Source: Actinoplanes sichuanensis (GTDB taxonomy: Bacteria; Actinomycetota; Actinomycetes; Mycobacteriales; Micromonosporaceae). From it: a stretch of 64,000 bases of DNA. The DNA lies in assembly GCF_033097365.1 (NCBI RefSeq), contig NZ_AP028461.1, positions 2,480,001 through 2,544,000 on the forward strand, given 5' to 3'. The translations under genes were made by a program, and so were the position numbers. The notes beneath the pieces were generated by a model. The model was not told the origin of the DNA. It saw only the letters and a program-made list of their open reading frames with translations, and made no database searches. Positions 46,232 through 54,431 of the stretch are shown here, piece by piece (position 1 is the stretch's first letter; each line of letters starts with the position of its first letter).

Positions 46232-46238
46232 TATCGCT

Positions 46239-46892
46239 TCACAGTTCGGCGTCGCCGCCGGACAGTTTGTTCACCCAGTCGGCGGCCGGGCGGATCCGGG
46301 CCTGATGCGCGGAGATGTCGTCCGGGTACCGGGGGCCCAGGCGCCGCCAGAAGTCGACGAAGACCCACGGGTCGTCGAGGTCGAACTCGTCGTCGACGAA
46401 AGCCTTGCCCGCTGACGACTCGTCGACCGGATCGGCCTGCACCAGGTAGGGCGCGACGTCGGCCATCGGCGACCCGGTTGTCTCCGCGACCACGGCCGGC
46501 CGGCCGGCGTACTTGGCGCGGAGCCGTTCGACCTCGGCGGGTTCGTCGGTGAAGTAGTCGGGCATGGTGGCGAACCGGTCCAGGGTGTCGCCGTCGCGGA
46601 GCAGCGTGTGGCTCCAGTAGTCGCCGTCGTGGATCCGCACCGTGCTGGCCAGGGCGTTCAGCTCGCGGGACATGAACTCCACGGCGGCCAGCTCGGTGAA
46701 GTAACCGGGCCAGACGATCACCGTCCAGCCGCTGACCGGCGCGTAGATCAGGACATCCTCGGCCACCACGGGCTCGCCGGCGGCGACCAGTTCGGCCGGC
46801 CAGGACCGCGCCGCGAAGAAGCTCATCGCCGCGTCCTTCACCTTCGCGGTGTCGCCGACACGGAACGCGGACACCGTCACGAACTGACCCAT
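46239..46892 (-). CDS. Hypothetical protein
   Basis: 217 residues from ATG 46892. Predicted mixed alpha/beta and acidic, with several aromatic-rich segments (GWTVIVWPGYFTELAAVEFMSREL, DDPWVFVDFWRRLGPRYP). No membrane helix or known motif. It could be a small immunity-like or SUKH-like protein because of its acidic, aromatic nature, but I cannot place it. Confidence 0.7.
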   Translation of the reverse strand: MGQFVTVSAFRVGDTAKVKDAAMSFFAARSWPAELVAAGEPVVAEDVLIYAPVSGWTVIVWPGYFTELAAVEFMSRELNALASTVRIHDGDYWSHTLLRDGDTLDRFATMPDYFTDEPAEVERLRAKYAGRPAVVAETTGSPMADVAPYLVQADPVDESSAGKAFVDDEFDLDDPWVFVDFWRRLGPRYPDDISAHQARIRPAADWVNKLSGGDAEL

Positions 46893-47037
46893 CCCGTAAG
46901 GCTATCGATCGTCGGGCCAGGGCGAAGGCCGATCAAGAACCACATCTCCCGCGGTACGGGGGACGAGTGCCGGAAGTGAACCGGAGGGACCCGCCGGCCG
47001 GTGTGCGACCTGCTCGCCCCGATGGGTGCCGGCCGAT

Positions 47038-48906
47038 TCAGATTCCCCGGTGCACCAGGGCCGCCGCGATGTCCCGCAGCGACGGCTCGGCGGCGGCCAG
47101 GTCGGCGAGATGGTCGTCCGGCAGGCCGGGCAGCGGGGTCCGCTGGGCCGTGCGCAGCCAGCGCCGCACCGACTGCACGGCCACGGCAGGCTCCATCCGT
47201 TCGCGGCCCATCCGGTGGTGCAGGGCCAGGTAGGTCACCGTGGCCAGTCTCGCCGGCACCGGACGCAACCAGCCGATCACGCCGGTGCAGCCGGCGTCGA
47301 TGAACGCGTCGGCGAGCGTCGGGAACTCCGCTTTCGGCGGCAGGATCACCAGACCCGGCGTGGCCACGACGGCCGGCACGTCGGCGAAGTGCAGCAGCGT
47401 GGGATCGGTCGGTTCGCTGCGGGAGTAGCACGAGCGGAACAGGGCGATCTCCGGTCCGGTGCCCACGAACGCCGGATTGCGGTCCACCGGGGGGCGCTTG
47501 CGGCCGGCGAGGGTGAGCAGCTGGGAGGGCCCCGCGAGGGTCGAGACGATCGAGATCCCGCTGGCCGGTGGCCGGTCCGCGGCGATCAGGGTCCGGCGGG
47601 GGAGGTTGCGTTCGGTTCCCGCGGCGACCCGGCCCGAGGAGGCGTGCAGCAGCAGCACCGTGTCCGGCTGCGGGCAGGCGAGCGCGTCGGCGCCGACCGC
47701 GCGTAAGGCCGCGGTGAGCCGGGCGAAGACCGGTGCGTCGATCGAGTCACCGAGCGCCGCACCGACCCGCAGCACCAGGGGCAGTGCCGCGTCCGGCAGC
47801 TCACCCGGCCCGGCGGTGGCCGCGCGCAGGCTGGTCAGGGCGTCGGCATGGTCATCCAGCGCCTCGGGTCCGCCGGTGGCGCGGCCCCGCTGGATCAGTG
47901 CCGCGGCGAGGAACAGGTGGTCGGCCGGTGTGGGTGGCCCGGTGTGGACCACGGTGGTCGCGAGCGCCACGAGGTCATCGGCGACGTCCACGTCGGCGGC
48001 CTTCACCAGCAGTTCGGTGAGCAGCGTGTACGGGTCACCGGTCCCGAGACGCTCCCGGAAGGCGTGCCGAGCGAGGTCGGCGTCAGGTGCCGGAGGAACG
48101 GATGCGGCGCTCCGAGAGGTGTGCGGGGGGCCCTGAGGGGCCGGCCCGGGGGCGCGGGGTGCCGGTATCGGACCGTCGAACACCGGCACGGCACGGTCCA
48201 GCGGATCCGTCTCGGACATCGGCTGGTTCATCGTGAAGATCGCGCCCAGACCTGGCCCCAGCCCTTGCTTCTGCAGCCGCCGCAGGGTCTGCATGGCCTG
48301 GATCATCCCGCTCATGGCGAAGCCGCCCTGCCCGCTGAGCGTCTTCGCGGTGCCTTCGGCCATCGCCAGCATGGCCGTGAACAGCTCGGTCATCTCCGGG
48401 GTGAGCTGCGGTCCGGCCAGTGCCGTCTGGAAATGCTCGACCGCCTGCCGAGCCGAGTCCACCTGTGCCGGGCTGCCCCGCCCGAAGGCCGGCGAGATGC
48501 CGGCACCGGCGCCGCATCGGCTGAGAAGCAGTTGGCCGATCATGCCGTGGGCTCCGGCGATCATCGGCGGCGACAGCCGGGGCGAGTCCAGCCCCTCCGA
48601 CAGCAAGGCGATGGCCGACTCCCGGTCACGTTCCGCGCCGCCGTGCCCGGAGAACCGGGCGGTCAGCAGGGATCCGAGCTGGGCCGCCACGGCTCCGCGC
48701 AGCCCGTCGCCCGGCTGGAAGTAGCCGTAGGCCTCGTCGAGGTGCCCGATGGACTCTTCGAGGTCGGGCAGCCCCTTCGGGTTGCCGGGGCCGGTCCGCC
48801 AGTAGCGGTCGGCCAGCAACTGCCCCAGTTCGCACAGGGTCTGTGTGCGCGCGGGCCCGGCCAGACCGGCCAGCCTCCGGCGCAGCGGGTCGGCGTCGTC
48901 GATCAA
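47038..48906 (-). CDS. Degenerate CHAT-domain protein with helical N-terminus
   Basis: 622 residues from TTG 48906, which has GAGGGG seven bases upstream and follows the active CHAT gene by 12 bases. Residues 1-220 are TPR-like helices, 220-290 a Pro-rich linker. The C-terminal 200 residues follow the CHAT order: TVLLLHASSGRV where the catalytic HxxxHG should be, EIALFRSCYSRSEP where LxACxTG should be, then DAFIDAGCTGVIGWLRPVP and AVQSVRRWLR. The catalytic second His is replaced by Ser; a Cys remains in RSCYSR. So it is probably an inactive relative, a regulator or decoy for the upstream CHAT protease. Last gene of the operon. Confidence 0.7.
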   Translation of the reverse strand: MIDDADPLRRRLAGLAGPARTQTLCELGQLLADRYWRTGPGNPKGLPDLEESIGHLDEAYGYFQPGDGLRGAVAAQLGSLLTARFSGHGGAERDRESAIALLSEGLDSPRLSPPMIAGAHGMIGQLLLSRCGAGAGISPAFGRGSPAQVDSARQAVEHFQTALAGPQLTPEMTELFTAMLAMAEGTAKTLSGQGGFAMSGMIQAMQTLRRLQKQGLGPGLGAIFTMNQPMSETDPLDRAVPVFDGPIPAPRAPGPAPQGPPHTSRSAASVPPAPDADLARHAFRERLGTGDPYTLLTELLVKAADVDVADDLVALATTVVHTGPPTPADHLFLAAALIQRGRATGGPEALDDHADALTSLRAATAGPGELPDAALPLVLRVGAALGDSIDAPVFARLTAALRAVGADALACPQPDTVLLLHASSGRVAAGTERNLPRRTLIAADRPPASGISIVSTLAGPSQLLTLAGRKRPPVDRNPAFVGTGPEIALFRSCYSRSEPTDPTLLHFADVPAVVATPGLVILPPKAEFPTLADAFIDAGCTGVIGWLRPVPARLATVTYLALHHRMGRERMEPAVAVQSVRRWLRTAQRTPLPGLPDDHLADLAAAEPSLRDIAAALVHRGI

Positions 48907-48918
48907 CGGAGATCCCCT

Positions 48919-51582
48919 CTATCGGCCCCAGTGCAGGAACCCGGCCCACGACACGACCGCGGCCGGGTCGGCCGTGCGCAGCTGGTGGCGGAGTTCGGCG
49001 GGCATGCGGTCGGGCACCTGCCGGTGCGGGTCGAGCATCCACAACTGGGCGTCCCGCAGCGCCGCCCAGACCGGCCGTCGCCGGTCCATCCGGAAGTGGT
49101 GGAACATGTACATCAGCACCGACGTGTCACTGTCGGGCACGCTCCACTGGGTGGAGAGCACCGATCGGACCCCGGCGGCGAGGAAGGCGGTCCCCAGGCT
49201 GTACGCCTCGTCGTACCCGTTGATCGCCTGTCCGGTGTGGCAGGCCGCCAGCACGACCAGCCCGATCTGTCGCTGCGGAGTGCGGGCCATCAGTGGTCCC
49301 AGCGATTCGGCGGTGAGTCGATCCCCGTCGGCCAGCAGGACGTACGCGGTGGGCACCCCCTCGGTCGCCATGAAGCCGTGGCAGGCCAGATGCAGCATCG
49401 CCCCGGCGCCCGGGCCGGTGTCGCTGAGCCAGGCGGTGACCTCGGCCGTGCTGCCGGGGCCGGTCGCGCTGGGGCTGCCGTCGGCTCGCCGGCCGACGTA
49501 ACGGGCGCCCGGGTAGAAGGAGCGGCGGATCGCGTACGCCTCGGCGCGCGCGGCCGGCAGCGAGCGGGTCCGGCCGCCGGTGCCCGGATCGCCGACGATC
49601 AGACCGGTCGGGGCCGGCGGTACCGCGTTCTGCCCGGCCGCGTGGCACAGCATGCGGGCCGACGCCGTATACGAGATGGCGACCAGCTCGACCGCGTACC
49701 GGCCGTCGCCGCGCCGGGCCGCCTGCCACGGGATGAGACCGAGGTTGCCCATCGGCACGAGCACCATCCGCGGCGGCCGGTCGGCTGGAGTGCCGAGCCG
49801 GGGCAGGTACTTCTCGACGAGCGGCCCGATCGCGGCCCGCCACGCCCAGTCGCAGAGTCTGTCGAGGCTGCCGGTGAACGCGGCGTCCGGCGCGGGCTCG
49901 TCGTCGATCACGTCCAGGTCACGCCGGGCGGACGCCGCGAGGTACCGCTCGACGTCGTGATCGGCGGTCCGCAGGCCGGTGAGGTGCAGGTAGCTCGGCG
50001 GCCCGGAGGCGGGGGCGACCACGGCGTACCCCGGGATCGCGGGCATGTCGTCCGGACCCGGAACGAGATAGACGAGAGCGTCGGCGTCGAGTGCCTGTAG
50101 CGCGTTCTGGATCTCGCCCAACTCGGGTGGGTCGAGAAGCGCGGTCTCGCCGTTGTGGGTGAGCGCGGCGAGTGCTTCCCGTCGTAACGCCGTGGGTAGT
50201 CGGTCGGGCTCGCCGGAGGCGACCGCGGCATCCCAGCGCCCGGCGAGCTCGGGGTGCCCGGCCTCGCGTAGCCGTCGCCCGATCGTGCCGACCTCGGTGG
50301 CGGCGAAGAGAGCCAGCCCGCGTCCCATGTCGAGGGCGGCGATCGCACCGGCCGGGTCGCCGGCCTGCAGGGCCCACCGGGCGGCGTCGGCGGCCTCCCG
50401 GGAGGCTTCGCGAGCGGCCACGGTCGCGCCGGCCAGGTCGATCTGGACCATCACCTGGTAGATGTGCCCGCGCAGCGCGTCCATCACGGCGTCCTGGTGC
50501 GCGGTGCCCGTGCCGGTGAGCCGCTGCTCGACGGCGGAGTAGATCTGGTTGATCCATGCCCACTGCGCGTGGTGGGCGCCCCCGGCCGACTCACGTGCCT
50601 CGAGCAGCAGGTCCCGCGCCTCCGGCAGTCCGGCGATCGAGTTCGTCACCTCGGAGCGCCGCAGGATGGTCAGGGCCAGCCCGGAAAGGTGGAAGGGGCG
50701 CTGCGGGTCATCCGGGCCGAGGGAGGCGACCGCCTCACGCATCTTGCCGATGGCCTGCTCGATCTTGGCCGGATCGGTCTCCTCCCCGCCGTCGAGTAGT
50801 TTCATCGCCTCGTGGTTGAGGCGAATCGCCAGGCCGTACACCTCGTCGAACCCGTCTGTTCCGCGCGGATCGTCCAGGTCCTCCGGGGCGAGACCGATGA
50901 GCGGGCCGATCGAGTTCAACGTGTCCTTCCCCATGGCGCGTAAAGGATCGTCGGCGGCCAGGGCATCGGTCGCCACCCGGAGGCGTCGCATCGGTTCCAG
51001 GAGGTCGGCGCCGGTTCGATTGGCGACTGCCAGATCGCTCAGCGCGACGAGGACGTCCGCCGTCGGCAGCGCCTGCGGCATGCTGGTCGCGGCCTGTTCC
51101 CGGAGCCGGGCGACCCGCTCGGGTAGTTGCTGGATCGAGGACTCATCGCCCTCCCGGAGCGCTGTCAGAAAACCGAGACCGTGCCGCGCTGAGTCCAGCA
51201 GCATCGCGGCCGGCGAACCGGGGCCGGCCTCGGCGGCGAGCTTCTCGACCTCGATGAGCGCGGTGCGGGGATCATGCACCTCGCCATACGCGGCGGCGAA
51301 CGTGATGCACATCGCCGTGACCCCGGCCCGCAGAGCCGGCCACGTCGGTGACTGCGGCGGGTCGGCGTCGGCCGCTGCGACCAGTCCGTTCAGACTTCTC
51401 ATCCGGGTCGGTTCGACTTTGCCGTCGCGGACGATCGCCGCGATCAGCGCCGCGGCCAGATGGGCACGTCCCGGTGCGCCGTCCGGCAGCGCCAGCACCG
51501 TGTCGATCGCCGCGTCCACGTCGCCGTGACCGGACGCGGCCAGTGCCACGCCCGCGTATCCGAGCAGGAGTACGTCGTCCAT
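48919..51582 (-). CDS. CHAT-domain caspase-like peptidase with TPR-like N-terminus
   Basis: 887 residues from ATG 51582; a GTG at 51594 that overlaps the TerD stop (GTGA) would add four residues. Residues 1-480 are TPR-like helices. The C-terminal CHAT domain is intact: His735 in MLHLACHGFM and Cys781 in VVLAACHTGQ, followed by LGTAFLAAGVRSVLSTQWSVPDSD and a final ALRDAQLWML helix. CHAT proteases cleave target proteins once released by the sensor part; bacterial examples include Craspase-like and gasdermin-activating enzymes. Here it is the likely output of the GTPase/chaperone operon. Target unknown. Confidence 0.9.
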   Translation of the reverse strand: MDDVLLLGYAGVALAASGHGDVDAAIDTVLALPDGAPGRAHLAAALIAAIVRDGKVEPTRMRSLNGLVAAADADPPQSPTWPALRAGVTAMCITFAAAYGEVHDPRTALIEVEKLAAEAGPGSPAAMLLDSARHGLGFLTALREGDESSIQQLPERVARLREQAATSMPQALPTADVLVALSDLAVANRTGADLLEPMRRLRVATDALAADDPLRAMGKDTLNSIGPLIGLAPEDLDDPRGTDGFDEVYGLAIRLNHEAMKLLDGGEETDPAKIEQAIGKMREAVASLGPDDPQRPFHLSGLALTILRRSEVTNSIAGLPEARDLLLEARESAGGAHHAQWAWINQIYSAVEQRLTGTGTAHQDAVMDALRGHIYQVMVQIDLAGATVAAREASREAADAARWALQAGDPAGAIAALDMGRGLALFAATEVGTIGRRLREAGHPELAGRWDAAVASGEPDRLPTALRREALAALTHNGETALLDPPELGEIQNALQALDADALVYLVPGPDDMPAIPGYAVVAPASGPPSYLHLTGLRTADHDVERYLAASARRDLDVIDDEPAPDAAFTGSLDRLCDWAWRAAIGPLVEKYLPRLGTPADRPPRMVLVPMGNLGLIPWQAARRGDGRYAVELVAISYTASARMLCHAAGQNAVPPAPTGLIVGDPGTGGRTRSLPAARAEAYAIRRSFYPGARYVGRRADGSPSATGPGSTAEVTAWLSDTGPGAGAMLHLACHGFMATEGVPTAYVLLADGDRLTAESLGPLMARTPQRQIGLVVLAACHTGQAINGYDEAYSLGTAFLAAGVRSVLSTQWSVPDSDTSVLMYMFHHFRMDRRRPVWAALRDAQLWMLDPHRQVPDRMPAELRHQLRTADPAAVVSWAGFLHWGR

Positions 51583-51590
51583 GGTCCGCC

Positions 51591-52688
51591 TCACCGGGTC
51601 TTGAACTCGACCGGCCCGGCGTCCATCTGGAACGTGCCGTCCGGGTACAGGGCGGGCCGGGCCTCGCTGCGCGGCTTGGAGTAGCGCTCGACGTGGCGTA
51701 CCGAGATCCGGTCCGGGGCGGTCAGGTCGAGCAGCGCGATCGCGACCCAGTACGAGTACCGGTTGCGGTGCCGCAGCGGCGTCTGCACCACTGACCCGTC
51801 GCCGTTGTCGATCTCGGCGAAGGCGTGGAAGGCGGCGAACGAGCCGAACCCGTTCTCGACCGCCGAGTACGCGCAGATCAGCACGTACCGGAACTGGTCG
51901 GTGCGGCTCACCTGCAGGGTTTCGCGGCCGCGGGAGTCACCCGAGGTGAGACAGATGTACGGCGGGCCGCTCAGCGAACCCTGATCGCGGTAGTAGCAGA
52001 CACCGGAGCGGCCGGAAACGTCCACGTACAACGCGTAGAGGTCCAGATCCTTGGCCCGCATGCTCCAGTCGAGTGCCGCCCGCAACGACGCGCTGCGGGC
52101 GACCGACGCGTGTTCGCCCTGGTCCAGGGAGACGCTGCCGACGATCAGGCCGGACGGTGGCGCGGCGATCGGAGCGGCCGCGGCCGGATACAGGGCGGCC
52201 AGGTGGGTGGTGAGCCGCCGTTGCAGGGTGCCGTCCGGCTCGGCGCGGAAGCGGGACACGAGCAGGGCCGCCGAGCCCAGCCCGTATCCGGCCCGCTGGT
52301 AACTCCAGCCGCCGTCCGGCTCGCGGACGAACTCGGCCAGCAGCACCACGGGTTCGGCGGCGCCGGCGCGGTGCCGGAACGGCGTACCGAAGATGTGGAT
52401 CTCGGCTTCGGTGGTGGCCTCCGGACCGCGCAGCAGGCCGACCGTGATCCGTCTGATGTCCTCGCCCGCGGCTGACGGCGTCAGCCGCAGCGTGTCGCCG
52501 GCGTACTGCGCCGCGCCCGTCGGATGGGCCGGCATGCCGGCGAAGACCAGGTCGTACTCCGAGGTCACCCGGCCCCGGCGGTCGAGTAGAAGAGCGATCG
52601 GCTGGGCCTTGCCGGACGTGGCGGCGACGCGGACCTCGGCCGTGTCGCCGGTCATCGGGTGCCGGGGCACCTCGGTCAGCGCGGTCAC
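51591..52688 (-). CDS. Double TerD-domain protein
   Basis: 365 residues from GTG 52688, which overlaps the stop of the small membrane gene by GTGA. Two TerD-like beta-sandwich halves are visible: first PIALLLDRRGRVTSEYDLVFAGMPAH ... GEDIRRITVGLL (about 10-90), then DWSMRAKDLDLYALYVDVSGRSGVCYY ... GDSRGRETLQVS (about 190-265). TerD domains bind calcium between such halves and occur in stress and signalling loci. The typical GDN-G-DDE calcium loop is only partly conserved (SGDSRGRE). Placed between GTPases and CHAT protease, it likely acts as a sensor or scaffold. Confidence 0.75.
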   Translation of the reverse strand: MTALTEVPRHPMTGDTAEVRVAATSGKAQPIALLLDRRGRVTSEYDLVFAGMPAHPTGAAQYAGDTLRLTPSAAGEDIRRITVGLLRGPEATTEAEIHIFGTPFRHRAGAAEPVVLLAEFVREPDGGWSYQRAGYGLGSAALLVSRFRAEPDGTLQRRLTTHLAALYPAAAAPIAAPPSGLIVGSVSLDQGEHASVARSASLRAALDWSMRAKDLDLYALYVDVSGRSGVCYYRDQGSLSGPPYICLTSGDSRGRETLQVSRTDQFRYVLICAYSAVENGFGSFAAFHAFAEIDNGDGSVVQTPLRHRNRYSYWVAIALLDLTAPDRISVRHVERYSKPRSEARPALYPDGTFQMDAGPVEFKTR

Positions 52689-52867
52689 GGGCCGTAGCCC
52701 GTTCCGGTGCCGGGGCCGGTCTGCACCTGCATGCCGATGCCGAAGAACCCGAGCAGGCAACCGAGCAGGGTGAGCAGGACGAGGAAGGTCATGAAACCGA
52801 TCGCGCCGGCCGCGCCGTAGTAGACGATCCGCCGCCACCTGTCGTACGGGCCGGTCTGGCTGCTCAT
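52685..52867 (-). CDS. Small single-helix membrane protein
   Basis: 60 residues from ATG 52867, whose A is shared with the TGA of the upstream GTPase gene. One membrane helix (IVYYGAAGAIGFMTFLVLLTLLGCLLGFFGI) spans residues 15-45, followed by a Gly/Thr/Pro-rich tail. Its tight placement between the membrane GTPase and TerD genes suggests a subunit of a membrane complex. Confidence 0.75.
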   Translation of the reverse strand: MSSQTGPYDRWRRIVYYGAAGAIGFMTFLVLLTLLGCLLGFFGIGMQVQTGPGTGTGYGP

Positions 52868-54402
52868 CAGTTCACTCCGTATCGGCCGAGGGTCCACAGG
52901 AGCAGGGCACGGACGTTGTCGTCGACGTCGCCGTCGGTGAAGCGGGCGGTGGTGTGGAAGTAGCGGACGTCGCCGAAGGCCTTGGTGATGGCGCGGACCA
53001 TGTTGTCCATGCCGGCCCGGTCGTTGAGCCAGTCGCGGACGACGTCGTTGCCGCCGTCGCCGAGTTCGGCGCAGATCGGAATGCCGTCGGTGAGGTCGCT
53101 CTTGGTGACGGCGACGGCGATCGCCTTCTTACCCGGCTGCACACCCATGCCTTCCAGGTTCTGCAGGACCTGGGAGAAGATGAAGTCGGGTGGCTGGGCC
53201 GACCGGTACTGCTGGTTGGCCTGCTGGGCGGTGCTGTCCAGGGAGTTCCACACGTCCGGGATGGCCAGCGGGTCGACGATGAAGACGAAGCTGTGTGCCA
53301 TCCGCATGAACCGCAGTTCGTGCAGGCGGGCCGATTCGTTGAGGCGTTCGCCGGGCGGGTCGAAGATGTGCATGAGCCGCTTGACCCCGCCGCGGCCGTC
53401 GAGGTTGAACGAGTAGGCGCGCATGGCGTCGCCGGCCAGGGTCTTGTCGGTGCCGCCCTTGCTGCGTAGCGCCTGCTGCAACTGGTCGATCTTCTTCTTG
53501 GTGGCGTCGTCGGCCGGTGACGCGGACAGGCCCGGTAGCGGGTCGCCGTCGACGAGGGCGGCCGAGAGGGCGAGCATCATCCGGGTCTTGCCGCTGGTGG
53601 TGGCGCCGAGCATGGGCACGACCACCTCGCGGGCGGTGCCGGCGCCCTCGGCCAGGGGCGTGCCGCAGTTGGGGTGCGGGCAGAACGCGCTCATGCGGTG
53701 GCTGCCGAGCAGCAGCAGGGTGGGCATCTTCGTGCCGCACCGGCAGATGCGCCGGAGCACGCCGTACCGGCCGGGGCGGACGTTGTGGTGTTTGACCGCG
53801 CAGGTGGGGCACTCGTAGGCCGGGTACGCCATCGGCTGGTGGCAGACCGGGCAGCTCAGCCGGATGCGGCGGATCGCCGACAGGCCCGCGTCGATGCCGC
53901 GCAGCGTATAGAGCAGGGCCTTGGCCAGCACGAACAGGGTGCCCCAGAGGATGACCGCGCCGACTACGGCGATGCCCAGCACGAACGCCGTCAGGGCCGA
54001 GCCGAGCCAGAGGCCGGCGCTCAGGAAGAACCCGACGGCCTTGCGGTACTTGCCGGTGCCGTACCCGAACCAGCGGCCTTTGACCTTGTCGTTGGCTTTG
54101 CGTCCCTCCAGTTTCATGCCCTGCCAGGAGAGGCGGGCCACCTGCTGCAGGTCACGGCCGGCCGGGCCGGAGAGGTAGTGCAGGTAGGCGGGCGGGTCCA
54201 GGCCGGGTTGCGCGATCGGTACGGCCTGGCCCGGCGTGCGCAAGCCGAGTGCCTGTCCGCTGGCCCGCAGGTAGGCGCCCAGGTAGAGGACCAGGAAGTA
54301 GCCGCTGGAGCCGAGCACGGCCGGGATGGCCAGGGTCAGGAAGATGCTGCCGATCAGCAGGTACCACCAGAGGAGGAACATGAGATAGATGAGGTAGAAC
54401 AT
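52867..54402 (-). CDS. Membrane-bound zinc-ribbon GTPase
   Basis: 511 residues from ATG 54402. Residues 1-45 contain one or two hydrophobic helices and 122-165 a further pair. A double zinc-ribbon follows: CPVC and CPTC (184-201), CRCG (220-223) and CPHPNC (241-246). The P-loop GATTSGKT is at 266-273, DPPG (G3) at 348-351 and TKSD (G4) at 433-436, all intact. This is a TRAFAC-like GTPase with an N-terminal zinc module, membrane-linked. Similar 'double-GTPase' proteins were described beside GAP1 proteins in multicellular bacteria. Its partner is the soluble GTPase at 56810. Confidence 0.82.
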   Translation of the reverse strand: MFYLIYLMFLLWWYLLIGSIFLTLAIPAVLGSSGYFLVLYLGAYLRASGQALGLRTPGQAVPIAQPGLDPPAYLHYLSGPAGRDLQQVARLSWQGMKLEGRKANDKVKGRWFGYGTGKYRKAVGFFLSAGLWLGSALTAFVLGIAVVGAVILWGTLFVLAKALLYTLRGIDAGLSAIRRIRLSCPVCHQPMAYPAYECPTCAVKHHNVRPGRYGVLRRICRCGTKMPTLLLLGSHRMSAFCPHPNCGTPLAEGAGTAREVVVPMLGATTSGKTRMMLALSAALVDGDPLPGLSASPADDATKKKIDQLQQALRSKGGTDKTLAGDAMRAYSFNLDGRGGVKRLMHIFDPPGERLNESARLHELRFMRMAHSFVFIVDPLAIPDVWNSLDSTAQQANQQYRSAQPPDFIFSQVLQNLEGMGVQPGKKAIAVAVTKSDLTDGIPICAELGDGGNDVVRDWLNDRAGMDNMVRAITKAFGDVRYFHTTARFTDGDVDDNVRALLLWTLGRYGVN

Positions 54403-54431
54403 CGGATGCTCGCTCTCCGTGGTCGGTGCGG

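Noticed and set aside
46239..46892. SUKH-type immunity protein
   Set aside because: Acidic and aromatic-rich like SUKH proteins, but no specific motif could be matched by eye.
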